64,000 nt of DNA from Siphonodentalium dalli (GCA_032622095.1 CP136062.1:9327710-9391709); one strand, 5' to 3'; numbered from the stretch's first letter, positions 37,726 through 50,680 are shown. Numbers and translations are program-made. The notes: generated from the letters alone by a model not told the origin.

Positions 37726-40488
37726 GCAGGGTTACCCGGCGTTGCCCAGGTTAATGTATGCTGTGGATATTTGTTGGGAATAGAGAATGCTCTTGCTTAA
37801 AGTGTTATACATTTTCTCATAAATTGTATATTCAAATAGCATCACAAAACATGATTATTACAGTCATGGAATATAAGTAGTGGCTCACCTTGTCAATTGT
37901 CATTCTGTTTATCGCGATTAATCCGTTCCACCAATAATGAAGTATTTATTATTTACAACTGCGTATACATTAGACGCTATAATATGATACATGAACATCA
38001 TAAACACATTAGTTCGATAAAAGATGATAATTGGGTTTTACATATTGAGATGTATCAATCAATCTAGTGGGTTGGACTAAGATCTCGAGGACACCTGGCT
38101 ATCATATCTCCATGAAGATACAGATGTTTCAAAGAAATTTCCAGGTGCTCCTCTGTTCATGGTGCTATATATTGACTAAATATTCTTAGTTTAAACGAAA
38201 TGTTGCTGCGCACATATATCAGCTACGTGTGCCAGGCACAGTGCGATATTTTGAGTTGTTTATGTCAGTCGATGAGTCTGTTCTAAAACCCTTGTCAGAT
38301 GTCAGTATTGGTGGGATCCTGAAAAGTCTTGTGCTACTATATATCAGAAGAAACTATATTTGACTGCACATTGTGACCACTACTTTTGAACAGGCCTTCC
38401 ATATCTCTTGACAAATTGTAACTTTTTGTGGAAACTGCATTGAATGGAACAGACTAAATTTTGTTATTATATATATGCAATCCTCTGACGGTTCAAGGTC
38501 TCTCAGTTTGCACGAATATATGTATAGAATGATAAATATACGCTTAATGCTTCTTCTAGTTATCTCTTTTGCTAGCTCATTGTGTGAATTCCTTGATTGC
38601 CATTCCCATATAAATATGACTGTTAAGAAGATATAATTGTTCAAGTGACTTATGTGGGTCACCATATGTCGGGATTGTGAAATGTGAACGCCCAACTACT
38701 TAAAATGATATGGAGATGGCCTGGTGACTGTATATAACTTATATGTGGATATCGGCGAATAGCAATCTTATCAATGATAGTGCATATCCGCTCGCCATCC
38801 GTGACGCAAACGACACCAAATGTGATTTAATTCATGGTATATTATTAGAGAAAAACGTGTATGAATTTGGTGGAATTTGGTTTATTAAATCAATTGTTGA
38901 TGCAACGCTGACTCGAACAACGCCATATTGCGAAGGTGATTATGTATTTGTTTGGTGGAAATCAGCGACAAAACTATTTCACCATATTTTTTTAATTTCC
39001 CCTCCCACCAACAGCGTCATTTTAGAAAATTTTAACCTGCACCATTATCTTCCTTGTAAAAAGTTACCCCTCTTAGAACGCCTTGGTGCCATCTCGATTG
39101 TACCGCGTGAAGTTATATATAGAACGCACACAGACAGACAAAAAGACAGACAGACAGCACGATTTTATTTCTTGCAACATTTGAGAAGAACGTGTCTGAA
39201 TTTGATGGTAATTGGTACTAAAAATATTTGTATCAGTTTTGGTGACCCTCCCGTCCCTATTTCAGACTCAAGCTGCACACACTAAGACTCATTAGAGATT
39301 AGAGGTGCATATATATGAAATTGGTGAAAATTGGCGAGTATACAAATTCGTATCAAATTTAAGGTCCCCATATCTCTCACCCATAGGGCACCAATTTGGT
39401 GTATCTAAACAACACGATAAGATTCCTCGTATCACGGAGAAGAATATGTATCAATATGGTGGAAATCGGCACTAAACACTACAGATGTAATTTTTTGTGT
39501 CCCTCTCATCTATATACACCACTGACTCGAATGGCCCCACTTGTGACATCCTTAAACCACACGATTACAATCCTCATATCATGGAGATGATTGTTTATAA
39601 GTTTGGTGATAATCGGCGACTAAACAATTTTTTATTATCAAATTTGGTGCCAATCCCTCCCCTCTCCATCTCTCACCCAAACAGCACCACTATGGCGTCT
39701 TTAAATCACGATTATATTCCTCGTATCATGGATAAGAACGTGTATAAATTTGGTGGAAATTGGCGCTAAAAATATTGTGCATGCATTTTTTGTTCCGCTG
39801 TCCATTTCAATCCAACCCTGACTCGAATGAGGCCACATTTGACAGATAAAAGCCACACCATTAGACTCCTCATACCATGGGGATGATTTTGTATAAGTGT
39901 GGTGGCAATCGGCGACTTATTATCAAATTTAGTGCCCACCCCCTCCCAATCTCTCATCCAAAAACAACAATTTGGCGTTGTTAAATCGCACAATTAGATT
40001 CCTTGTATCATGAAGAAGAATATATATCAATTTGGTGGAAATCGGCGCTAAAATTAGTTTTATCAATTTTGGTGCCCCTCTCCCCTTCCGTTCATCCCTG
40101 ACTCAAACGACGCCAATTGTGACATATTTAAACCACACCGTTGGATTCTTCATATCATGGGGATGATTATATGCAAGTTTCGTGGCAATCGGCGACAGAA
40201 AAAAAAATCTGCCCCCCCCCCCTTCCGGTCACCCCTGACGCGAACGGCGCGACTTTTGCCTATTTAAACCACGCCATTAGATTCCTCATATTATGGGGAT
40301 GATTATATATAAGTTTGGTGGCAATCGGCAACAACAAAAATTTCTGCCCCTCCCCCTTTTCTGCCCCTGACAACAACGGCGTCACTTTAGAAAATTCTAA
40401 CCCCGACCATTATCTTTCTCGTAAAAAGCTACTCCTAGTAGACCCCTTTGGCATCATCTAGATGGTCCCCTGTGAATTTCTATAGAAC

Positions 40489-40533
<45 letters not shown>

Positions 40534-40562
40534 TATATTGGCAAATATAGATATAGAAGAAG
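37726..40562 (+). mobile_element. 2.8-kb noncoding element with internal tandem array
   Basis: Starts at the AGCAGGGTTACCCGGCGTTG block and ends at the (CAGA)n/GGCAAATATAGATATAG tail; both ends fit a widespread invertebrate noncoding repeat. The interior 38840-40400 is a tandem array of about 145-bp units. From 39433 to 40291 they alternate between a GAAGAA type and a GGATGAT type, giving a roughly 290-bp dimer. The 180-codon frame at 38743 is part of this repeat and not a gene. Confidence 0.65.
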
Positions 40563-40885
40563 AAGATACACGTTAATTATACTCTTTATCGCTTATAACC
40601 ATGGAATAAAACAATACAATCGATCAATCTGGGATATTTGATGTTCGGTGCGTAGCTATAAAAACAACTTAATGCTATCTATCTTTATATGATATCGCTT
40701 GAATTGTCTGTTCTAAAAATAGACAAATAAAGTGTTCCAATTAATCATCTCATTTCATAATAAAATATTCGAAATAAAATAGATAGTAATTGATAGAAGC
40801 CTTTCCGGACAGGGTTATTCAATTCATAGTTATTACTCTAGACCCATGCAACTATTTCAAATTTGTTATTTAAAGAGATAATCCA

Positions 40886-41160
40886 TCTTTAATGCAGGGA
40901 CATGTACGTCGGTATACTGTCGGATTGCCCACCAAGATTGACCACAAAGTAGCCTGCCCAACGAAGAACTCGCTTCGGGAGGGTTCAGACTTTATGCAAA
41001 TTCCGCAGAAACTTAGAGAGGGGGGTCATATTCGCCAATCCAGATAAAACTAAACCGAAGAGAGGATGTGCAGGGTAGTAGTACCTATATGCAACTTTAG
41101 TGCGATTTTCTAAGTTTTTTTTTAGCGAACGAGTATAGAATGTTGCACGGACGTTTATTA
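40886..41160. repeat. 300-bp dispersed repeat, copy 1
   Basis: Shares ATGTACGTCGG..ACTGT, CCTGCCCAACG, GGGTTCAGACTT, AAATTCC and CAACTTTAGTGCGATTTT with three further copies near 45930, 46262 and 46600. Confidence 0.65.
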
Positions 41161-42944
41161 TATATACTATCACCGTCATAATCAAGTAATAATATTACCA
41201 CCAGAAAGGTGCTTGGCTTTTATTATACTCTGTCTCCATCATGATCGAGTACAACTATTTATATTATAAGTAGAGAACTATATCGTGCATCAGGTTTTAT
41301 ATATCAAGCATGTTTGTGATCGCTTCAGTTCATAAACTAGGTGTATACATACACAAAGTGCATACATGTTGTCAGTCACGGCCGTTATAATCGCGCGCTC
41401 GCGCCAGGTATGGGTCGACCTTTACTCATTTAGCTTTAAATAATGGTTGTCACCAGCAGGTGTGTTTCCACTGGCCGTTGAAATAACTGACCCGACAAAT
41501 TGATAAACCGACACTGGCACATTACAGATCGGCAGTATCATCGGATAGGTACAACTGACGACAAATTATTTAAATTGGCATTTATGAATAATTTAATAAC
41601 ATAATTAATTACATACCTATTATGATCGGACCCACGGAGCTGAAAATTAGTGCACATGTTTAAATTGTCCAGGGAAATGCTATCCGTTAGGTGCTTTGCC
41701 ATCATATGACTTGAGGCGGGACAAATAAATTATATCATCAAAGATACACATCAAATAGCGTTTATTATCAGCTTGGAAGATTGTGGGAAAATTGCTGAAC
41801 ATGGGTAACTTGACCATGATATTGCCATGGGCAGGTGCCGTGGATCTCAGATAACTTAAGCAGCACTAATCATTAGCAATAAAGATAGTTTATCTTTAGC
41901 TTTGAATAAATGGATGGAGAAATTGGTAGCTTCCCATAGGTGTCTAATGGAAATGTGTGGTTTATCTCAGTATCAATCGACACATGGGTAACTTTAGGGT
42001 TTGTGTTTGGGTTAGTGTTATGGTTAGTGTTATGGATTATGTCAGGGATGTGAATAGTATAGTCAGGGCTAAAGGATGGGTAACGGTTGGTTATGGTTAT
42101 ATACATAGTTAGAATAGTAGATGTGTTTATGGTTACGACTAGAGCACGGTTATGCTTATGAAAACATTTCGCCTTAAGATACAGTATGGGATGCGATAGG
42201 TATGGTTATGGTTAAGGTTTGGGTTATGGGAAAGGTAATGATTAAGAACGGGTTTGGATTGGAATATATATGATAATTATATGGAAGTATCAAAATTTCT
42301 AGTGATTATTATTATACTGGACACTTTTGAAACCCTTATTACTCGAAAAGTACCAGGAGTAGCACACTAAAACTTTGTACGTATCTTGTGGTCAAAGAGT
42401 TGTATGCCACCGTCGCATAAAGAATATTGTACGCGTTTTCTCCGAGGAGTTATCTCCCTTTATCTGAAAAAATGTCATTTTATTATCTCGGAAATTATAA
42501 GGAGCATGCAGAGCATCGAAAATTGGACTGTATGCACACCTCGATATGCCCCACTGCCTGCGGGCATCAAAACTTGTGTCCGCGCTTTCACTGAGGAGTT
42601 ACCGCCCATAGTTGGCAAACTTCTATTTGATTGTAATCTGTTGTCCTCTTGTATCATTCCAGATAACTGCATGTGGTTTTCTTAGTCGTGTTGACAGTTG
42701 TCAGTTTAGTCAGAGAAGGACAATTTGACAGGGTCGGACATATATTTTGACACTGGGGTGGGGGCAAAAGTTTTGCACAATAAAATTTTGATTAACATTC
42801 ATCTATTTAAGTTTATGTATTTCCCGAACGAAAACAAACCCATACCGGAAAGGATTTTTTAAATCCGAGAAGAAATGCAAGAGTTACGGGCCCTCAAAGT
42901 TTGCAATTTGGGCCCATGTGCTTGACTAAACATCTCCTCCGAAG
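41161..42944. other. No recognisable gene; diverged repeat debris
   Basis: Includes the second CTGACCCGACAAA segment (41475), GGGTTAGTG-rich text (41995-42240), and 330-bp monomer fragments at 42720-42900. No coding signal was found. Confidence 0.45.
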
Positions 42945-43225
42945 ATTCATATTATGCTACACGCGAAACGGAGATGACTTTTGGGAAATCCAGAGTCCAA
43001 AACGGACCCAAATCGACCTGTTCCGGAAAAGTCGTTCATTTTGTTTTCACTTTTTTAAAAAGGCTCCATTATTTCAACCTAAACTTTTGGACTTGGAAAA
43101 TTAGTTTGTTCTCAGTCAAGTGAAAAGAGCTCTTCAAAAAAATTCCGTTTATATATATAATATATATTATCTATATATAAGCCCAAAATTTGTCACTCCC
43201 CATTCGCCAGCTACCCCATCTCCCT

Positions 43226-43306
43226 GCGGATGGAACCTAGCTCCGATTCGAACGCACCTGTCTTGCGGGCCAGGCTCATGCCTCTACCTGGGAACCGATA
43301 GAACGC
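43226..43306 (-). repeat. tRNA-like segment, possible SINE head
   Basis: On the minus strand CAGGTAGAGGC resembles an A box and GCGTTCGAATCGG resembles a B box, about 35 bases apart. The arms do not fold into a proper tRNA, so this is at most a degenerate tRNA-derived SINE. Confidence 0.3.
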
Positions 43307-43506
43307 CCACGGAATTCCAACAATCATTTCCAGACTGGTATATTGGTATGAGTACATAACGAAGCTGGTATAAAGCGAATAACTTGTATTTGAATATAAA
43401 ACCACCTGTTCGTAAATTTTGCTGCCCATGGTGTGGGCTAAATTATCATTTTAACGTGTATCGTGTGCCATGAATTTTCTGCCTTTCGTGCCGTCTGAAC
43501 AAATTT

Positions 43507-44106
43507 GTCTATACGTATTTCATGTAATTGAGTTCATGCTTTGGCCCATTAACGTCGACAACAGAAACGTGAGCAATTACTTGATTGATATGTAATCGTT
43601 GTTACAGTATTTCACTGTTCACAAAACAATTTAATTCATATAACTAAATGTATAACAACACGTAATGGGCTACGCTCCTGTCTGACTAAGTCACTTCGAT
43701 CTTATAGTCTTATTTTAATAGTATTTCATTGAATACAAAACAGTTCTTACGCTAATTATTTGAGGCGTTTACCAATGCTAACAACGAGATGATGTACAAG
43801 ATTTTGGGCATTCCCTTCTTAATGTAAACGTGTTTGTTGCATAATAACGCAACGATATTGAGACACAAGCTTGGAACTTACAAAGGGTCTCTCTCCCCAT
43901 ATAATTGTATTACACACAATGAACATAAAATACAATTACACACACACATGATAATTCAGATGTATAACATCGTTTCACTTATAACAATATATTATATAAT
44001 CTTGAGTGTGACCATAACGGTGGATATTTCACTTTATGTGGGGGGGGGGTTCGTCTCGATGGATTTGGGAGGAATATAGTGATCAGCATGTCCGTCCGTG
44101 CGTCCG
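43507..44106. repeat. Segmental duplication copy 1
   Basis: Repeated in the same orientation at 44400-45252 (offset 893 bp at the start), with GCAATTACTTGATT..TATGTAATCG, CACAAAACAATTTAATTC and TACAAGATTTTGGGC blocks. About 90-95% identity by eye. Confidence 0.85.
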
Positions 44107-44399
44107 ATATATGGTTTCTGATTGATAACTTTAGTATTAGTTAACTGACTCATATGTGACATATCTGTGATATTTCTACAATGCGAGAGGTGGAGTATAG
44201 TACATCTTCAATTATACAAATATTCGCCTTTATCTCATTCTGGTGAATATAATGATTTCATGGAGAGGTGAGAAATTAATGGACTGTCCCATTATGCTGA
44301 AGAATAACACAGGACGCTCTCTAAACCAGTCGCGTTCATTCCCCCTGTACGTAATTTATGTCATTATGTGACTCTTTTCAATGCCGTCGGAAAATATGT

Positions 44400-45252
44400 G
44401 TCTATACGTATTTCATGCAATTGTGTTCGTGCTTAGGCCCAATAACGTCAACAACAGAAACATGAGCAATTACTTGATTAATATGTAATCGTTGTTACAG
44501 TATTGCACTGTTCACAAAACAATTTAATTCATATAACTAAATGTATAACAACACGTAATCAAGTAATGGGCATTATAATTTGTGTCAGTGATTGCCAGGC
44601 GTCAGTGATTTCAACGTGCAGTCGGATTGTTCTAACGGAAAATCATTTCACTGCACGCAGGAACATCCGTCACTGTCATTACATTCCCAAATCCGTGCAA
44701 TTTGTTTTACAAATCGAGTTTTTTTTTAAATGGAACCAGCTGCAGCATATATCCGAAGTGCTTAGTATGACATATTATGCTACACACCTGTCCGACTAAG
44801 TCACTTCCATCCTTCTGTCTTATTTTAATAGTATTGCATTGAATACAAAACAGTTCTTACGTTAATACATATCACACATGTAACTAATCCATAACAATAT
44901 ATTCGAGGCGTTTATCAATGCTAACAGCGAGATGGTGTACAAGATTTTGGGCGTTCCCTTCTTAGTGAAAAACGTATTTTATTGCATTATAACGCAACGG
45001 GATTGAGACATAAGTTTTGCAACTTACAAAGGGTCTCTCTCCCCATATAATTGTATTACACAAAATGAACATAAAATACAATTACACACAAACATGATAA
45101 TTCAGATGTATAATATAGTTTCACTCATAATATTATATGATATAATCTTGAGTGTGGCCATTATGGTGGATAGTTCACTTTATGGGGGGGGGGGGTCGTC
45201 TCGATATATTTGGGAGGAAGATAGTAATCAGCATGTCCGTCCGTACGTCTCG
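44400..45252. repeat. Segmental duplication copy 2
   Basis: Second copy of 43507-44106, with an extra block of roughly 200 bp around 44570-44790 that copy 1 lacks. Confidence 0.85.
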
Positions 45253-45929
45253 ATTGATTTACAAAAGTGTAAACACAGGGTTCGTACAGAACGTGACTCA
45301 ACCATATTCCTTTCTTATCTGCTCAAGGAGTAATAATTTATATCAGTTTTTGTCGAGCGTCAATTATGTATCGTGCAGTTGAATCATTCCACCCGCAAAT
45401 CACCATAGAAACCATCGTCATCGTACAGTAACTGACACAGTTTACAAGACGTTTATCCGTCAATCACAAATCGGCTCTTGTCTGGATTTTAATGGGCCAT
45501 ATTCGTATTTGTTGGACGACATATGTGACCCAGTTCGCCATAACAATAACAAGCTGAGCAACGTGATGTCCATGCTGCGATGTAAAGAGTACATGTAGTA
45601 TTTTGTATATATTTATTGGACATATAATGGGATATACAGTGGACATGTATATACTCTCCAAGCCACCTATAAATTCAAGGGTTGGAACAATCCTGCCATA
45701 TTCTGAGTATAGGGACACACTATACACCAGGATGAATAAACCGATTTTGTTTCAGCCCTATTATTTTTTTTATCGCATATTCCAAATGGGAAGAGTGATT
45801 CGGACCCAAATATACATCTTAAATGTTTTTTTCTCTGAGGCCTTTCCGCTATACGGGGAACTGAAAAATTGCCCCTATTCTTCCCACCAAATCAAAACGG
45901 GCTAATTAAAGAGCAAGGTAATGCCGTAG

Positions 45930-46175
45930 CATGTACATTGGGATATTCTATGCACGCCCCGAAACCTTGACCGCCATACTTTAAAAGTAACCTACCCAAC
46001 GGATGATGCGAGTCGGGTGGGTTGAGACTTTTGGAAAATTCCACCGAAAATCGCAAAGGGGCAAAATTCAAACATCAAGATAAAAACATTTTGACGAGTA
46101 CATCTGATGGGTAGTATTCACGCGCAACTAAAGTGCCATTTTCGAATTTTCAGATGCAACAGTTTACTCGTGACG
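45930..46175. repeat. 300-bp dispersed repeat, copy 2
   Basis: Same family as 40886-41160; includes GGGTTGAGACTTTTGG, AATTCCACC and GTGCCATTTTCGAA. Confidence 0.65.
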
Positions 46176-46261
46176 ACGCCATATAATATAAATATGTATA
46201 CTTAAGTAGTCTATGACTAACCTATTTTTAGCACCAAGTCCAAACGTGCTAATGGAGGAGC

Positions 46262-46545
46262 TAGTTTAATGCAGGAGCATGTAGGACGGCATACTGTAAG
46301 TACGCCTCCAAGATTTTACCGCTCTGCCATAAATGCAACCTGCTCAACGGAGAGCTTGCGTCGGAGTGGGTTCAGACTTGGCAAATTCCACCGGAAACAA
46401 ATGCGGAAAATTACTCCAAAAATCAAACTTTGAGATAAAAACTTGTTGACGATTGGACGTGGTTATTAGTATCCAGGCACAACTTTAGTACGATTTTGAA
46501 AGTTTTAGAGTGGACCGTTTACTCCTGGTAGCGCATAACGTTGTT
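46262..46545. repeat. 300-bp dispersed repeat, copy 3
   Basis: Same family as 40886-41160; includes GTGGGTTCAGACTTGG, AAATTCCACCGG and AGTACGATTTTGAAAG. Confidence 0.65.
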
Positions 46546-46599
46546 GACGGGTGATATATATTACTCAAATTAAACCGCACTCTTCTTGATGCCAAATTC

Positions 46600-46710
46600 A
46601 AACTGGTTTATCACAACGATATACCATAGATACGCCCCCAAATTTTCACTGCTCTACTATGGAAGCAACATGCGCGTACGCCCTGGGACGGTCGAGCCTT
46701 TTGGAGAATT
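46600..46710. repeat. 300-bp dispersed repeat, copy 4, split by the LTR element
   Basis: Its first half lies here (ACGCCCCCAAATTTTCACTG..TTTTGGAGAATT). The matching second half (GAATTCCACCAAAACTCG) resumes at 60979, after the LTR retrotransposon. The retroelement therefore landed inside an existing repeat. Confidence 0.7.
46706..46710. repeat. Target site duplication GAATT (left)
   Basis: GAATT immediately before the LTR TG at 46711; identical to 60979-60983. Five bases is the usual Ty3/gypsy target duplication. Confidence 0.9.
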
Positions 46711-47166
46711 TGTGAGGTAATGAACACATAGATATAGTAGGTACAAGTCTTTATTATGTTGTGAATAAGATATGCAGTGTGTACAAATATAATGATCAAT
46801 AGTCGCCGCGAAATGATGTCCCCGAATGGGTGATGCCTGGTGTGAATGATGCCTGGATATGATCTAGGGAGGAGATGAGTCTAGTGAAAGCATGAGGTGA
46901 TGGGATGTGGTTGTCTCTTATATACTATTTGGGACGCATATTAGATGAGGCGTTTGGCAATACACATCGGGATTGGTTCGTTCGTTATGGGCATTTCCCT
47001 TGACCATATTTGGGAGCCATCTTCATTGTGTGTATATCTTCGCTGAGATTAAGACGTGTGAGGTTTCGAGAACCGAACACGAATATCTGAGTTTGGGGTT
47101 TTATATATTGGGACATTCGTATAGTTTGAATCAAGTTGTGAGATTATAATGGGTAGTTATCTCACA
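46711..47166 (-). repeat. 3' LTR (456 bp)
   Basis: Sense-strand ends are TG...CA. A poly(A) signal AATAAA (TTTATT at 46750-46755 on +) lies near the 3' end and a TATATAAG box about 170 bp upstream of it. Differs from the other LTR at roughly four positions. Confidence 0.95.
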
Positions 47167-47180
47167 TATGTCCCCCACCC
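47167..47180 (-). promoter_or_regulatory. Polypurine tract
   Basis: On the sense strand GGGTGGGGGA followed by four bases (CATA) abuts the TG of the 3' LTR, the expected place for plus-strand priming. Confidence 0.75.
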
Positions 47181-47974
47181 GTGTAAGATTTTTAGCGCAG
47201 CGGAAAATCTTATGTAACATCAAAATTATGGACCTAACTGGGGTAATTGTGATCATGTAATGTGGATGAGGCTGAAATGAAGTATAATAACATTGATTGT
47301 GGTGAAGTTATGATTAATACATGTGGAACAATGTTGTCTTAAAATGATGATATGCAATATTAAGTTGTCTTAAAATGATGATACGCAATATTATGAGATT
47401 ATGAAATAAATGGTGGGAAAAGCATATATGGGTTGGTATATAAAATGATCGTGCAAGCAGTCATAATGCGTGCTATATTGATATGTAGGATAAGGTATGA
47501 TAATAGAATATAGAGATACAAGTATGAGAAGTAATGAATATAATAATACGGTAATAGTGCATGGTATGTTTTGTAAATGATGAACATTGGTGATGTATTA
47601 TATAAATGCGTGTTGTGTTGTTAATAAAATCATGAGGATATGTATACATTCGGTATTGTGGTAATGAGAGACCAAATGTTTCTCATCTGCCGTCAATTGC
47701 ACAGGGAATTGTTGAGAGCATGTGTCAGAGGTGAAATATTGTTTGGAGTGTGGTATATGAGACTTTGATTAATGCGTTTGTTGATAGTTGGCGAGATCCA
47801 TGACCAATGTTATTGAAGATAATCGGCGGTCAGTTGTCTAACTCTTGGGATTGGCACGTGTCATAATGGCGTTAGAATATGCAGCTGACGTGGTATGCAT
47901 GCAGTAACGATATTGGAATTAGTCTGTGGGTTTGTGCCCCTTATAGGGAAAAAATGGTATTATTGGGAAAATTA
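47181..47974 (-). other. Noncoding region between env-like gene and PPT
   Basis: No frame of note. Its function is unknown; it serves at least as 3' untranslated region. A short direct repeat (GTTGTCTTAAAATGATGATA) occurs at 47332 and 47363. Confidence 0.6.
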
Positions 47975-49750
47975 TCAATATAGATTAAGTGGTGGGTTAT
48001 GGATGGACGCGTGAGTTTTTATTATTTTCATAGGTCGTAATGTGAATGATTCATCGTCAACATCTCGCGGGTGTTTTTTGGGAAATGTCAAATCTTCTTG
48101 TGTACTTTGTATTTGAGGTTGCTTAGCTGGAGACAAATGAATATCTTTCGTAGCTTCCTTGGGTATTGGTGGGGTTAGTCTGTGACGAAGTTGCGTATCA
48201 GTTCCCTTTATCATTTGGTTAAGTTTATTTCGTCGCTTTGCGATTTTAATTCGTCGCGTGTTGTGATTGCGTTGAGTCTGATATTGGGAAATTTTCGTAA
48301 TACACTGAATAATGTATTTGCGACTTGAGATGGCAATCAGTAAAATTAATATGAACGTAATGACCGCGGGAATGATGATTTGGTAATAATCCTGTTTTTT
48401 CTTTGGTTTGATGGGTTGCAGGGAAGTGACTGTTTGCAGAAAATCATATAATGATAGTTGCTTTATGGGGAGTAACTTGTTTGGAATCGATACTTGAGGG
48501 GGCAAGTTATGAATTTGGGAAAATAATGGCTTCCATTGTGGCAATTTATGTAATTCAATAGTTGATTGTAATTGGGTTATTTGTGTCTTGATGGTGATGT
48601 TTGATGAGTTCAAAGTTGTGAATGCAATTAGTTTGATACTGGCTGATGTAGCTATGCACCTTGGTGGTAAAGTTATCGTTGCGATGGGGGGTAAAATTGT
48701 GATTCTATACGGTCGTTTTCTTAAGAGATTGTGATGACAGTTTACTGTAAATGTATGCGCTTTCGTGGTTGTTATAAGCCATGTACATGCCGCCAGCTTA
48801 ATAGCGGATGGTAAATTATACTGAGGGTAAATGGCTATAGGGCAATTTGTGGCGGTATTTTTTGTATCATTGGTGAATATGTTGAGTAGGCAGTTATGAT
48901 TATGTGATGCGGCGATTGAAATTTTTTGAATTTTACAATATGGTAATTTGTTTAAAATACACGGGTGATTGTCACCAATGGTGGTATATTTGGATCGGTC
49001 GGGAGATAATAGCAGGTAATTATGAGTAATATCGATTCGGGCAACTGTATATTTATTGTTGTGTCTGAGTCTTGGGTCTCGAGGGTCTAATGGATAAAAA
49101 AATGGTATAGCGCGGAATATGTCAAACTGCATTCTGATATCGCGTAAATAAATTGTTATGGTAATGATTAGTCTGCTGTCTGTGAGTATGGTTTGTGTCT
49201 TCAAATGTTGGTAATATTTTGCAATTCCCGATTCTATGGGGAATGGTAACTTCAAATGGGCTGGAAGTAATTTCGTTATACTGTCAAGTGCCTTTTTTAA
49301 ATGTATTGGGCTTATGATCTCCGGTGTAAATCGGTGGTTAATTAGAGAGGCAATTTGAACTTTAAGATGTCGCAAATATAATTTTGCTTGGATAACATCT
49401 TGTTGTATTTCATGTAATATTACTAGAAACTTAGCGTTGATGATTGTGAATATTTCAATTGTATGCACATGTTTTTGGGTTCGATGTGTTTCTTTTCGAA
49501 GTGTGGCTTGAATATTGGATATTGTTGTTGATAATGTGTTGACTCGTTGGCGATTTTCGTTTGAAATGACGCGTGTTATATTCATGATAGAATAAGCGGT
49601 TTGCGTATCGTGTTGGATTTTTTTTTGGTTTTGGTAGAGGGTTCGTATGTTATCTTCTACATGTGTAATATCTGACATCGAAGGGGTGCCAAATAGAAAC
49701 TTGGCGATATCGCTTATTATCTGATTATAAAGATAGATTCGCGTGGGCAT
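47975..49750 (-). CDS. Env-like protein, F-type (baculovirus F / errantivirus) fusion protein homologue
   Basis: A 591-codon frame. Near the N-terminus a segment ending LFGTP (about residues 18-22) is followed by a long amphipathic helical stretch (about 25-150) with many Asn, Gln and Ile. This arrangement is that of the fusion-peptide and heptad region in F-type envelope proteins of insect errantiviruses and baculoviruses. An ectodomain with scattered Cys pairs and NIT/NSS sequons follows, then one membrane segment (about 458-476) and a basic 110-residue tail. An in-frame TAA lies five codons upstream of the ATG, and no signal peptide or furin-type site precedes the fusion segment. The frame therefore holds the F1-like part only; the leader and F2-like part are absent or come from a spliced exon. 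Assigned from layout, not a search. Confidence 0.7.
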   Translation of the reverse strand: MPTRIYLYNQIISDIAKFLFGTPSMSDITHVEDNIRTLYQNQKKIQHDTQTAYSIMNITRVISNENRQRVNTLSTTISNIQATLRKETHRTQKHVHTIEIFTIINAKFLVILHEIQQDVIQAKLYLRHLKVQIASLINHRFTPEIISPIHLKKALDSITKLLPAHLKLPFPIESGIAKYYQHLKTQTILTDSRLIITITIYLRDIRMQFDIFRAIPFFYPLDPRDPRLRHNNKYTVARIDITHNYLLLSPDRSKYTTIGDNHPCILNKLPYCKIQKISIAASHNHNCLLNIFTNDTKNTATNCPIAIYPQYNLPSAIKLAACTWLITTTKAHTFTVNCHHNLLRKRPYRITILPPIATITLPPRCIATSASIKLIAFTTLNSSNITIKTQITQLQSTIELHKLPQWKPLFSQIHNLPPQVSIPNKLLPIKQLSLYDFLQTVTSLQPIKPKKKQDYYQIIIPAVITFILILLIAISSRKYIIQCITKISQYQTQRNHNTRRIKIAKRRNKLNQMIKGTDTQLRHRLTPPIPKEATKDIHLSPAKQPQIQSTQEDLTFPKKHPRDVDDESFTLRPMKIIKTHASIHNPPLNLY

Positions 49751-50370
49751 GGCTTTTATGGGTTAACTGGTTTGATTAATCGATGAGATTTTTCGGCCGG
49801 TGTAAGTTGTAATGTCATTCTCAAGTTACTGTGTAAAATTGGTACCCCCAGAAATCGACGAAATATGACGTCACGCGATGCGAGTGTGTGTACCAATTAG
49901 CCGCGCTGCGTGCGCTAGGCGTGTCGACGAAGGTAATTAGTGGTATAGCGGTATAAATGCGTTGGCCATTACGGCTGTGAATTATCTTTGATAGCTGTTT
50001 GTGCCTATATAATTTAACGTGGGCTACATCGTGCTAATGAAGATTGGTTTCATTGAAAATATCACATGGACATCTGAATGTGAACGACGAGTGGTATTGC
50101 TGTATTATTTATAAAATGTATGTGTCATAGGGTGTAGGTATACCAACAGTCATGTCAATATGGATATCAAAAGGCATATGAATAAATGCGTATTGTGTAC
50201 TGCTATATATAGGTTCTTATTGCTATATTTGACATGATTATTGGCGGAAATATTTGTTGATTGTATAGTATTAGGGGAGTGCAATTGACGCATGGAATAG
50301 TAGTTCTATCTATATTGTAATGATAATATTTGATCGCGCATTGTCACGCGGCTCTGGTTATCTTGGCGGT

Positions 50371-50680
50371 GGGGGGGGGGGGGTATGTATACGATATCGT
50401 CGTGTTGGGAGATATATTGTGATTTGCACATACATGTTATTCAGGCTCATTTTAGCTCTGCACATGTATATGTGATTTAGGGTATTGTGGGCAGTTGGGG
50501 GGTGGTACATATACGATATGGTAATGTTGGGAGATATATTGTGATTTTCACATACATGTTATTCAGGCTCATTTTAGCTCTGCACATGTATATGTGATTT
50601 AGGGTATTGTGGGCAGTTGGGGGGGGGTGGTGGTACATATACGATATGGTCGTGTTGAGAGATATATTGTGACTTACATC
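50371..50680. repeat. Tandem array, ~122-128-bp unit, 2.3 copies
   Basis: TACGATATSG..GTTGGGAGATATATTG recurs at 50390, 50512 and 50640. Units also share TACATGTTATTCAGGCTC and a long G run. Confidence 0.9.

Noticed and set aside
38743..39285. 180-codon open frame
   Set aside because: It lies in the repeated interior of a noncoding element and runs through a (CAGA)n-like tract; other units of the array do not keep the frame.
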